From Bacteroidaceae bacterium (GTDB taxonomy: Bacteria > Bacteroidota > Bacteroidia > Bacteroidales > Bacteroidaceae): a stretch of DNA of 16,549 nt. Below, one piece after another: positions 1 through 7,463 of the stretch. The stretch is taken from assembly GCA_016292545.1 (NCBI GenBank), contig JAEDIG010000052.1:1-16549 (forward strand). The letters run 5' to 3'. Below the pieces are notes generated by a model that ran no database searches, was not told where the DNA came from, and saw only the letters and a program-made list of their open reading frames with translations. Position numbers and translations under genes: made by a program. Position 1 is the first letter of the stretch, and each line of letters opens with the position of its first letter.

Positions 1-52
1 TGAAAACAGACACTTTTTTGAGCAGATTTTAATATCTATTTTGAACACCCTA

Positions 53-133
53 CCTACAGGGGCAAAAGCCGGACTAGATATAGGAGGAACACACCCGTGC
101 CATTGCTGATAGTCCTGCTTTTGCCCCTGTAGG
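53..133. repeat. Long imperfect palindrome (24-bp arms, 33-nt loop)
   Basis: Bases 53-76 and 110-133 are inverted copies of each other, matching at 23 of 24 positions (single mismatch 70/116), around a 33-base loop that contains a GGAGGA string with no following start codon. The outer 17 bases (53-69 and 117-133) match perfectly. It could be a miniature inverted-repeat element, a strong bidirectional terminator for a gene ending left of the window, or part of a larger repeat that continues to about 226. The absence of a T-run after the second arm argues against a simple + strand terminator. The structure is seen directly; its nature is inference. Confidence 0.75.
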
Positions 134-159
134 GCGTTGTTTTTGTATGTGGTGCGTGA

Positions 160-226
160 CACCCAGGGTGCCATTCCGCTCCGCTCCATTCTGCCCTGGG
201 CTAGTAGCAGGTTGCCCCTTTGGGGC
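160..226. repeat. GC-rich double hairpin, candidate dispersed intergenic repeat
   Basis: Two further hairpins follow the long palindrome: CCCAGGG (162-168) pairs with CCCTGGG (194-200), and GCCCC (214-218) pairs with GGGGC (222-226) around a TTT loop. From memory, blocks pairing CCCAGGGTG with CCCTGGGCT and then a short CCCC-TTT-GGGG hairpin recur in intergenic DNA of Bacteroidota and some other phyla; this could not be checked here. An open frame crosses it (137-382, TTG start) but is compositionally unlike a protein and is treated as spurious. Confidence 0.5.
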
Positions 227-368
227 GTGCTCATACGCTCATTCACAACGAAATTGAACTTGCGAAAGATGTCCTTCAATAAAAGAGCCCTTTTTACACG
301 CCCTTTTAGGAAGCAGAATATACTTTCCCTTTCTTTGGAGAACAGTTACCACAAAAAAATCAAACTGT

Positions 369-419
369 TTAACACACTTTAACCCCCGTCCGCGAGATTT
401 CTTAACAAATATTATTAAC
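369..419 (+). promoter_or_regulatory. Cluster of four TTAAC motifs, possible operator
   Basis: TTAAC occurs at 369-373, 379-383, 402-406 and 415-419. The first two are 10 bases apart, about one helical turn, and the last overlaps the -7 box of the FAS1 gene. Such phased direct repeats can bind a regulator, but in AT-rich DNA they may arise by chance. No regulator gene lies next to them. Confidence 0.25.
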
Positions 420-423
420 TTTG
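416..423 (+). promoter_or_regulatory. Probable -7 promoter box of the FAS1 lipoprotein gene
   Basis: TAACTTTG fits the Bacteroidota housekeeping -7 consensus TAnnTTTG and lies 25 bases before the ATG at 449. No clear TTTG -33 box is found 19-21 bases upstream, so this promoter may be weak or need an activator. Confidence 0.5.
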
Positions 424-448
424 CGCTCTAAAAATCAAAAAAAACAGC

Positions 449-2566
449 ATGAAACGGATTTTAAAACAAGTCAAATACCTTGCCTTGGGAATGGTGGCCC
501 TCACCGCATGCAAGGAGGAGATAGACACTTCGGCGCGCTATGTGTTCACCGAATACACCATCGCCAGTTATCTGGAGAGCCACGAACAGTTCAGCGAATA
601 CGTGCGACTGATGAAACAGCAGCCCGTGAGCGACCTGTCGGAGACCTCCGTGTTCCAGCTCATGACCGCCTATGGCTACTACACCTGCTTTGCCCCCACC
701 AACGAGGCCATACAGCTCTACCTGGACTCGCTGGTCATCAAGGGTGTGATTCCCGAAGCCTCGTGGGACGCCTTCGACTCGGACCGCAAGCGCGACTCCA
801 TCCGGGCCATCGTGGTGATGAACAGCATCCTCGACGGCACGGAGCAGGAACGCACCTTCGCCACCGCCGAATTCCCCTATAACAACGAGGAGTTCTCGCT
901 CAACACCATGGCCGACCGCAAGGTGAGCGTCACCTACGACAACAACGACCTGGACGCCCTCTTCATCGACGGCATCTGCCCCGTGTCGAGGAAGAACCGC
1001 GACATCGTGGCCGTGAACGGCTACATCCACGAGATCGGCTACGTGGTGAACCCCGTGAACGAAACGCTGGGAAGCCTGATGCACCAGATGGCACAGAAGC
1101 CCGAGAGCGGCTACTGCGTGATGGGCCGCCTGCTGGATGCCTGCTGTCTCACCGACACGCTGAGCGCCGTCAAGGACGACGTGTACGAGCGGCTCGTGAA
1201 GTCGGGCGTGATAAAGGAGGTCTTCGACACGCCGGCCAGCCATTTCCGCAACGTGAAGCGCCCCGACCGGCGCAAGTATGGCTTCACGCTCTTTGCCGAG
1301 ACCGACGCGTTCTGGAGCAACACCCTGGGCAAGCCCGTGGCCGACATCTCGGCCGAGGACGTGAAACGCTGGGTCATCGACCAGGGCTTCTATCCCGATG
1401 CAGTGGACAACGGCGACTACGCCGACGAGAACAACGTGCTCAACCAGTTTGTCACCTACCACCTGCTGCCCATGCGACTGTCGCCCGACAAGCTGGTCAT
1501 CCACTACAACGAAAAGGGCTTCTCGTTCAAGATAAACCGAGGCCCCACCATCCCCGTGTGGGCACACTATGTGACCATGGGCAAGCGCCGCCTGCTGCGC
1601 ATCTGGGAAAGCCTGGAGAGCAACGGCGTATACCTGAACCGCTTCCCCGTGCTCGACAACGGCCGCCACGGCACCTATCACGAGGTTTCCTGCACCGAGG
1701 AGAACGAGGGCATGCTGCTCGACACGAGAACCGACGGCGAGGTGATAAAACTGGTGAACTCCGTCATCTACCCCATCGACAAGCCGCTGGTGTACGACGA
1801 CCACGTGCGCCGCGAACTCAAGCGCCAGCGCCTGCGCTACGACATCTTCGACTTCACCGAGGAGATGATGAACAACGACCTGCGCAACATGGGCTACACC
1901 ACCAGCCGCAGCTTCACCACCGACGAGGAGTACAAGTATTTCAACAACCTGTGGATAAACTCGCGCGAAACCTATTTCTTCATGCTCAACGGATGGGACC
2001 AGGGATGGCCCAACTACCAGGCCGACGAGGTGTGCACCGAAGGCCTCTATGACTGCACGTGGAAGCTCCCGCCCGTGCCCATGAGCGGCATCTATGAGAT
2101 TCGCATGGGCGTGTCCACCGAAAGTGCGTGGCGCGGCATCTGCCAGATTTATTTCGGCACCAAGCGCGAGGACCTCAAGCCCATGGGCATCCCCGTGGAC
2201 ATGGCGCTGGGCGGCCAGCGGCGCAACCTCGACGGCAAGATATATCCCAGCAACGTGGGCTGGGAGCCCGACCTGGAAGACGATGACGACTACAACGCCG
2301 AGGTGGACAAGAAGATGCGCAACAACGGCTTCATGAAAGGCCCCGAATACATTGTGGAAGACCCCGGCTCTGCCATCACCAACCGCATGCAGGAAAAGTC
2401 GACCCGCCGCATCATCGTGCGCGAATACATGAGCGCCGACGAGGTGTACTACCTGCGCTTCAAGACCGTGCAGGACCTGCTGAGCAAGCAGCTCTTCCTC
2501 GACTACATCGAATGGTGCCCCAAGGAGGTATACGACAATCCCGAGACACCCGAGGATGTCTGGTGA
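449..2566 (+). CDS. Surface lipoprotein with two fasciclin (FAS1) domains
   Basis: This 705-aa exported protein is probably a cell-surface adhesion or glycan-associated protein. Residues 1-20 form a lipoprotein signal ending in a lipobox LTAC with acylated Cys21, followed by Lys-Glu-Glu. That fits the K-(D/E)2 surface-export signal known from Bacteroidota, so it is inferred to face outward. A first FAS1-like domain spans about residues 36-200 (TCFAPTNEAI at 79-88, YIHEIGYVVNP near 192-202). A second, more diverged one spans about 204-450 (FTLFAETDAFW near 279, VTYHLLP near 335, LVNSVIYPID near 435). The C-terminal 250 residues, starting around 500, look like a beta-rich binding domain and contain an acidic patch (608-614). 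Bacteroidota FAS1 lipoproteins often accompany SusC/SusD-type glycan loci; none is in view. The next gene starts 33 bases downstream, so the two are likely co-transcribed. No enzyme motif is visible. Confidence 0.85.
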   Translation: MKRILKQVKYLALGMVALTACKEEIDTSARYVFTEYTIASYLESHEQFSEYVRLMKQQPVSDLSETSVFQLMTAYGYYTCFAPTNEAIQLYLDSLVIKGVIPEASWDAFDSDRKRDSIRAIVVMNSILDGTEQERTFATAEFPYNNEEFSLNTMADRKVSVTYDNNDLDALFIDGICPVSRKNRDIVAVNGYIHEIGYVVNPVNETLGSLMHQMAQKPESGYCVMGRLLDACCLTDTLSAVKDDVYERLVKSGVIKEVFDTPASHFRNVKRPDRRKYGFTLFAETDAFWSNTLGKPVADISAEDVKRWVIDQGFYPDAVDNGDYADENNVLNQFVTYHLLPMRLSPDKLVIHYNEKGFSFKINRGPTIPVWAHYVTMGKRRLLRIWESLESNGVYLNRFPVLDNGRHGTYHEVSCTEENEGMLLDTRTDGEVIKLVNSVIYPIDKPLVYDDHVRRELKRQRLRYDIFDFTEEMMNNDLRNMGYTTSRSFTTDEEYKYFNNLWINSRETYFFMLNGWDQGWPNYQADEVCTEGLYDCTWKLPPVPMSGIYEIRMGVSTESAWRGICQIYFGTKREDLKPMGIPVDMALGGQRRNLDGKIYPSNVGWEPDLEDDDDYNAEVDKKMRNNGFMKGPEYIVEDPGSAITNRMQEKSTRRIIVREYMSADEVYYLRFKTVQDLLSKQLFLDYIEWCPKEVYDNPETPEDVW

Positions 2567-2599
2567 ACAAAAGATCATTGTTTTACCCTAAAAAAATAA

Positions 2600-5500
2600 A
2601 TGCGAATGAAAAAGATTTTTACAACACTGGCTGCAGTGGCTCTGGCCCTGACCGCCAGCGCGCAGGGCATCACCCCTGTGGGCGCAAACATCGCCGTGCT
2701 CCCGTCCACAAGATGGAGCGGTGCCGCCTACACGGCCAAGGTGTGGTCGGTCAACCCCAACCAGCCCTTCATGACAGAGAACGGGCTCACCAACAACCCC
2801 AACTACAACGTCATCATGCAGACACCCGCCGAGGATGCCAACGGCCTGCAGTGGTATGAAGTGGGCTACGACGAAACCACCCTCACCCCCAGCGACTGGG
2901 ACGAGGGCGAGAACATCGCATGGGAGGACCACACCGCACCCTTCAGCAGCAGCAGCGAATGGGGCGGGATGCCCGCCTACCAGTGGGCCACGGTCGACTA
3001 CATGGCCGACATCTACATCCGCCGCACCTTCAGCACCGACCAGCTGCTCTCGGGCGACGTGTACCTGGCATGCGGCCACGACGACGCCCCCTGCGAGTAT
3101 TACCTCAACGGCGAGCTGATATGGTCGAAGACCGGCCTCGAAGTGGACCACTATGAAGACAGGGTGGACCCCATCACCGGCGAAACCTACCAGGAAGCTA
3201 TCTACAAGGATGCCTGGAACGAAAACGAGCATGTGAAGCTCACCGACGAGCAGAAGGCCCTCATCAAGCTGGGCGGCGAGGAGAACCTGCTGGCCGTGCA
3301 CGTGCACCAGAACTGGGGCGGCGCCTTTGCCGACTGCGGCCTCTACACCAAGGTGGAGGGCGGCCTGGAAATGGGCTACGCCATTCCATGGGACGGCAAG
3401 GTCATCTACAACTCACTGGGCGGCTACAACATGAACGGACTCCACGAATGGGAGAAGCTCTATGAGGCCCAGGAAGGCGACATCTACACCATCCACATGG
3501 ACGGTGCCTCCGGCAGCGAGGACGAGAACGGCAATCCCCTGTGGAACTCGCAGGTGCAGTTCAAGACTCCGCTGAAGCTCTCTGCCGACAATGCCTACAC
3601 CCTGGCCATGACACTGACGGCCGACTGTGACTACAGCGACGTGCGCATCAAGCTCACCGAGAACGACAACGACGAGGTGCTGGCAGGCGAAGAGAGCATC
3701 AGCCTCACCGCCGGCGAACCGTTCCAGTATGAGGGCATCGTGGAGGGCATGGACGTGAAGAACCTGAAGATTGTGCTCAACCTGGCCGGCGGCGAGCCCG
3801 GCTCCGCTGTACAGATCTCCGACATGTCGATTACCGACAGCGAGGGCAAGGAACTCTGGATCGGCTGCCACTACTTCAACTATTTCTACATGACCGAGAC
3901 CGTCACCAACGAGGAGGACGGCTCCACCACCGTACGCCAGCTGCCCTCGCCCAATGTGGAAGGACGCACCGAGACCCTGGCATGGACGCTCCCCGAATAT
4001 GACGACGAGATGTGGGACACCTGGAAGATGCCCTGCGGCAATGCCGGCTACATGCCCGAGTTGCAGACCATCTGGCCGGGCGGATGGGGCCACTACGACT
4101 ACACCGGCGACGGCTGGGAAGGCCACAACACCAACCTGTGGGTGCGCCGCACCTTTGAGCTCGAGAAAATTAACGAGCGTCTGAGCTATGCACTCAACGT
4201 GTGCCACGACGACACCTACGAGACCTATGTGAACGGCCATCTGCTGCAGAAGAACGACGGCTGGACCGACGGCAAGAACCCCGTGCAGGTGCACATCCCC
4301 GCCAAGTATCTGAATGTGGGCAAGAACGTCATCGCCACCTACATCCAGCAGAACTTCGGCGGCCGCTTCTATGACTGTGGCATCAATGTGGAGGAAGTGA
4401 ACTACAACGAGTGTGCCGAGGCCCTGATGGCAGCCATTGCCAAAGCCGAGGCCGAGCACCCCGAGTTCACACAAGCCATGCGCGACTCCCTGGCACACCT
4501 GGCCGCCGAAGGCAAGGCCGAGCTGGAGAACAACCTCGATGCCGCCGAGCTCAAGGAGTTTGCAAAGATGATTGAGCAGCGCATCAGCGAGTTTGCCGAC
4601 GCTGCTGCCAGCATCGCCACCGTGCGCGCAACTCTGGCTCTCTGCCAGAAGGAGGACAAGGGCTACATCACCGCTGCCATCCAGAATGCCGCCAACATCG
4701 ACACCTGCCTCACGGCCGGAGAGCTTGACCCCTTCCTCACCGAACTGCGTGTGGCCCGCAAGCGCAACGCCGCCGAGCGCCGCACCGAAACCTTCATCGG
4801 CTCCCTGCCTGAGGAGAACGGCCTGTACTACTTCTACAACGTGGCCGACAAACGCTTCCTGGGCGGCGGCGAGTCGTGGGGTGCCCACGCCGTGACCGAA
4901 TACGCATCGAACCCCTTCCAGCTCGAAAAGCTCACTATGGCAGGCGAACCGCTGGAGAAGGGCTTCCGCATCCGCACATTCCGCAACAACGGCTACACGG
5001 GCGAAGGCTACCCGCTGGAATACCTGGGCTACAACGGCTATGTGGACTGCATCGTGGACGATGCATGGGAGTTCATCCCCGTGGAGGGCAAGGCCAACGT
5101 GTTCAACATCGCCCGTGCCAACGGCGAACGCGAAGACGGCTCACGCTTCCTGCTGGGCATGCGCAGCGAGGACAACGGCCTGTATATGGGCTTCAACCAG
5201 TGGAATGTGGTTGACACCGACCTGAAGACGGCCGATCTGGAAACCAACCAGTGGATGCTCGTGGGCAAGGAGGAGCTGGACGCCCTCATGATGGACGCCA
5301 CAGCCGAACACCCCGCCGATGCCACCTATCTCATCAGCAATCCCGGCTACGACCAGCGTCTGCCCATCGATGACTGGTACTGCATCAATGTGGGCGGCGG
5401 CATAGGTGTATGGGGCCGCGGAAACGACTTCGTGGACTTCGTATATGAAGGCTGGAACACCCAGAGCTACGACCTCTCCTGCTGCCTCTTCGACATCATG

Positions 5501-6127
5501 CCCGGATGGTATGAAATCCGCGTGCAGGGCTACTATCGCGACGGCCACTACACCACCCATATGAGAAAAATCGGCCTGGGCGAGGAAGTGCAGCAGCTGG
5601 CCCACCTCTATGCACTCCCCACCGGAGGCCTGCGCATCGACGCCGGGGCTGAGCCCGAAACCGTGCTCCTGCGCTCCTACTCCGACGGCCTCAACATGGT
5701 GCCCGGAATGGGCCGTAAGGACGACTTCGAAGAAGATTATACCGATGGAGAAGGTAACGTCAAGCATTACAAGGGCGACGGCACCCGCTATCTGCCCGAT
5801 GCCTGCTGGAGCGCAGCCGAGGAATACTTCCAGAACGGCCTCTACTGGAACAGCATCATGGTGTATGTGCCCGAAGGCCGTGAGTTCCGCTTCGGTGTGT
5901 TCAAGGAAGCACAGACAGCGCTGGAAGGCGACTGGGTGGTAGTGGACAACTGGCGCCTCACCTACTACGGCAACCAGCCCACCAAGCCCGACGGCATCGG
6001 CAACATCGAAGCCGCAGAAACGCCCGCAGCCGGCCCCACCGCCATCTACAACCTCTCCGGCCAGAAGCTGCAGAAGGCCCAGAAGGGTGTGAACATCATC
6101 GGTGGACGCAAGTATGTAGTGAAATAA
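2600..6127 (+). CDS. Large secreted multidomain protein with duplicated sugar-binding-like domains and a C-terminal sorting-type tail
   Basis: The 1175-aa product starts with a Sec signal peptide (hydrophobic stretch 6-20, ASA|Q cleavage expected after residue 21). ATG at 2600 or in-frame ATG at 2606 would give the same mature protein. Residues about 84-255 and 459-597 are diverged copies of one galactose-binding-like beta domain, sharing RRTF, HDD followed by YxNG, and a terminal QN[WF]GG...DCG. Between them, about 265-420, lies a CBM-like beta sandwich. An alanine/glutamate-rich helical segment (about 603-730) follows, then a lectin-like domain (about 738-890: YYFYNVADKRFLGGG, QWMLV) and another beta domain (about 905-1125: PGWYEIRVQGYYRDG). 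The final 30 residues (YNLSGQKLQKAQKGVNIIGG and beyond) resemble the short C-terminal tail of Prevotella exported proteins, possibly a type IX secretion signal. No catalytic motif is recognised; glycan or host-surface binding is inferred. It is the second gene of the FAS1 unit. Confidence 0.85.
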   Translation: MRMKKIFTTLAAVALALTASAQGITPVGANIAVLPSTRWSGAAYTAKVWSVNPNQPFMTENGLTNNPNYNVIMQTPAEDANGLQWYEVGYDETTLTPSDWDEGENIAWEDHTAPFSSSSEWGGMPAYQWATVDYMADIYIRRTFSTDQLLSGDVYLACGHDDAPCEYYLNGELIWSKTGLEVDHYEDRVDPITGETYQEAIYKDAWNENEHVKLTDEQKALIKLGGEENLLAVHVHQNWGGAFADCGLYTKVEGGLEMGYAIPWDGKVIYNSLGGYNMNGLHEWEKLYEAQEGDIYTIHMDGASGSEDENGNPLWNSQVQFKTPLKLSADNAYTLAMTLTADCDYSDVRIKLTENDNDEVLAGEESISLTAGEPFQYEGIVEGMDVKNLKIVLNLAGGEPGSAVQISDMSITDSEGKELWIGCHYFNYFYMTETVTNEEDGSTTVRQLPSPNVEGRTETLAWTLPEYDDEMWDTWKMPCGNAGYMPELQTIWPGGWGHYDYTGDGWEGHNTNLWVRRTFELEKINERLSYALNVCHDDTYETYVNGHLLQKNDGWTDGKNPVQVHIPAKYLNVGKNVIATYIQQNFGGRFYDCGINVEEVNYNECAEALMAAIAKAEAEHPEFTQAMRDSLAHLAAEGKAELENNLDAAELKEFAKMIEQRISEFADAAASIATVRATLALCQKEDKGYITAAIQNAANIDTCLTAGELDPFLTELRVARKRNAAERRTETFIGSLPEENGLYYFYNVADKRFLGGGESWGAHAVTEYASNPFQLEKLTMAGEPLEKGFRIRTFRNNGYTGEGYPLEYLGYNGYVDCIVDDAWEFIPVEGKANVFNIARANGEREDGSRFLLGMRSEDNGLYMGFNQWNVVDTDLKTADLETNQWMLVGKEELDALMMDATAEHPADATYLISNPGYDQRLPIDDWYCINVGGGIGVWGRGNDFVDFVYEGWNTQSYDLSCCLFDIMPGWYEIRVQGYYRDGHYTTHMRKIGLGEEVQQLAHLYALPTGGLRIDAGAEPETVLLRSYSDGLNMVPGMGRKDDFEEDYTDGEGNVKHYKGDGTRYLPDACWSAAEEYFQNGLYWNSIMVYVPEGREFRFGVFKEAQTALEGDWVVVDNWRLTYYGNQPTKPDGIGNIEAAETPAAGPTAIYNLSGQKLQKAQKGVNIIGGRKYVVK

Positions 6128-6132
6128 AGGGC

Positions 6133-6152
6133 GAGGGGTGTATATGCCCCTC
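6133..6152 (+). terminator. Hairpin after the secreted-protein gene
   Basis: GAGGGG (6133-6138) pairs with CCCCTC (6147-6152), five bases after the stop codon at 6127. It is followed by a C-rich stretch rather than a T-run, so an intrinsic terminator role is only probable. Confidence 0.4.
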
Positions 6153-6153
6153 T

Positions 6154-6163
6154 CCCCCCCCCC
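6154..6163 (+). repeat. C10 homopolymer tract
   Basis: Ten consecutive C residues lie in the intergenic space between two hairpins, 26 bases past the secreted-protein stop codon. Such tracts are prone to slippage and to sequencing error. Being outside any gene or clear promoter, it has no evident phase-variation role. Confidence 0.7.
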
Positions 6164-6173
6164 ATGTAACCCC

Positions 6174-6216
6174 ATCCCCCTCCCCTGCGCGCTCCCGGCA
6201 CGCGGAGGAGGGGGAT
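6174..6216. repeat. GC-rich palindrome, terminator-like or dispersed repeat
   Basis: ATCCCCCTCC (6174-6183) pairs perfectly with GGAGGGGGAT (6207-6216). After one mismatch the stem continues for about five more pairs (6185-6189 with 6201-6205) around an 11-base loop. It lacks a T-tail on the + strand. It may act as a transcription barrier between the secreted-protein gene and the leftward-facing remnant, or be a repeat family member. Confidence 0.55.
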
Positions 6217-6336
6217 TCACATCAGCTACGATAGTCATTGGCCATTAAGAGAAAGGGGACTCGTTATTCGGGGAAAGGCGGCGGGAACAAGTCGTGTGGG
6301 AGGTTGGCAAACGTGAAAGCAGGAACAGAATCTGTC
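6217..6336. other. Intergenic stretch with no recognised feature
   Basis: This stretch separates the palindrome from the end of the ATPase remnant. Open frames here are short, unlike known proteins and lack context, so nothing is annotated. Confidence 0.4.
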
Positions 6337-6702
6337 TCAGCGTTCATGCTCAGGAGAATGGAGCAGGAATTCCTCAATGTTCGCGGGTGTGATGACCTTG
6401 TAGGTGGCCGTGGAATAGGCTTCCATAAATGACGCAGGACATTTTGCATGCGCCTTATTGGGGTTCCATTTGAACTCGAACGCCTTTATCTGGCCGTTTT
6501 CTTCCTCGATATAGTCAATTTCCTGTTGTTGCTTCGTACGCCAGAACCATGAGGAGGAAAAGCTGTTCTGATAGGCAAGTGCCTTCATCCGCTCGGCTAT
6601 CACAAAATTCTCCCACAATGCACCGGCATCTTGTCTGTTCTCCACATACGAAAGGTTGCCGATGACGGCATTTCTGATGCCCAAGTCCCAGAAGAGTTTC
6701 CA
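6337..6702 (-). pseudogene. 3' remnant of an AAA ATPase of the DUF4143 family
   Basis: Reading leftward from about 6702, the translation KLFWDLGIRNAVIGN...GALWENFVIAERMKAL...FWRTKQQQEIDYIEE...AFEFKWN matches the C-terminal DUF4143 part of Bacteroidota ATP-binding proteins (AAA_14/DUF4143, about 380-400 aa). About 120 residues remain, ending at a TGA (6337-6339). The Walker A and B ATPase half is absent: an in-frame TAA stands at 6709-6711, and the bases beyond, up to the hairpin at 6769, show no ATPase coding. There is no ATG at the head of the open frame. This looks like a gene that lost its 5' two-thirds by deletion and is not expected to make a functional protein. A nuclease-like role has been suggested for DUF4143; the catalytic-type residues cannot work without the ATPase here. 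Confidence 0.75.
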
Positions 6703-6768
6703 AGAAAGTTATGACTTTTTCGGAAAACGGCCATTTCTTGCGGCCGAACAGCTGCTGGAATGAAAAGG

Positions 6769-6796
6769 GAGGAGGTGACCTCACGGCCACCTCCTC
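6769..6796 (-). terminator. Terminator of the sigma/anti-sigma operon
   Basis: GAGGAGGTG (6769-6777) pairs with CACCTCCTC (6788-6796) around a 10-base loop. Read on the - strand the hairpin is followed by CCTTTTCATT, a short T-run, as expected for an intrinsic terminator. It lies about 130 bases downstream of the anti-sigma stop codon. Confidence 0.6.
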
Positions 6797-6923
6797 TCTT
6801 TGATAAACTGATATTATCTAAACCTAAGTGACAAGATTAAATTTTGAAGCTTCACAGCGTCTTGATTTATAATGTACACTAATGTTGTTTTATAGAAAAA
6901 GCATAAAAATGAATCATGTTTGG

Positions 6924-7463
6924 TCAGAGGCCCTTGTCTGCCTGACTGGTGGGGGTTCCGTTGGGACGGGGACCTCCCATCTGCAGGATATTGAGCGTGT
7001 CGCCAGGGATGTTTGCCGAGGCAGACTGTTGCTCAGGGGCGTCGGGCATTTGTGTGAAGGGAGCATCGGGGTCGACACACTGCTCTGCATAGGCAGGTGT
7101 CCCTTCGGTGAGATCGGACGGCTGGAAACTGTGCTGTGCGGCCATCCCTATGGCCAGCAGGATGCCAATCATGCCGGCTGCCTTGTAGAATGGGCGGAAC
7201 CGGATGTAGGCCTTCAGCGGAATACATTGCACTGTGGGTGTTTCAGCCGTTTCCTTGATGGCTGCCAACACACGCTTGTCGAAGTCTGCGCCCAATCTTT
7301 CTTGGCCTTGCTCCTCAAGGCAGGCAAAGATGTGCTGATAGGCACGCAGATGTGCAGGAATGCCTTCCTGCCGGAAGAATGAATGCAGGATCCTTTCTTC
7401 CTCCACACTGGTCTCGCAATTCCAGTATTTCTCCAGCAATTGTTCAATGTACTTATAGTCCAT
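6924..7463 (-). CDS. Putative membrane anti-sigma factor of the ECF pair
   Basis: The start is placed at the ATG at 7463 (MDYKYIEQLLEKYW), which matches the usual start of this Bacteroidales family; an ATG at 7469 and a TTG at 7472 are in frame upstream. The 179-aa protein has an N-terminal acidic helical part (1-90), one predicted membrane segment (about 94-112) and a proline/glutamine-rich, probably periplasmic tail. This single-pass layout, with the gene overlapping the 3' end of an ECF sigma gene by 11 bases, is that of a trans-membrane anti-sigma factor: the cytoplasmic part would hold the sigma factor until a signal releases it. No zinc-binding HxxxCxxC anti-sigma motif is visible, so it is not a canonical ZAS-type protein. 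The role rests on context and topology. Confidence 0.7.
   Translation of the reverse strand: MDYKYIEQLLEKYWNCETSVEEERILHSFFRQEGIPAHLRAYQHIFACLEEQGQERLGADFDKRVLAAIKETAETPTVQCIPLKAYIRFRPFYKAAGMIGILLAIGMAAQHSFQPSDLTEGTPAYAEQCVDPDAPFTQMPDAPEQQSASANIPGDTLNILQMGGPRPNGTPTSQADKGL

Larger units (their letters stand above)
227..448. other. AT-rich leader region without a gene
   Basis: No credible coding region is visible between the palindromic element and the FAS1 gene. The distal part is AT-rich and carries four TTAAC motifs and a Bacteroidota-type -7 box, annotated separately. Nothing else is recognised. Confidence 0.5.

Noticed and set aside
137..382. 81-codon open frame over the palindromic element
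   Set aside because: TTG start, spans the hairpins, and has no protein-like pattern; the repeat structure explains the sequence better.
461..2578. Antisense open frame of 705 codons opposite the FAS1 lipoprotein gene
   Set aside because: It is a shadow of GC-rich codon use: His/Val/Ala-rich, no domain or signal, and the sense frame carries a lipobox and FAS1 motifs.
3413..4888. Long antisense open frame opposite the secreted-protein gene
   Set aside because: Same composition artefact; the + strand frame has a signal peptide, domains and a C-terminal tail.
6154..6163. C10 tract as a phase-variation switch
   Set aside because: It lies after the stop codon and outside any recognised promoter, so length changes would not alter a reading frame.
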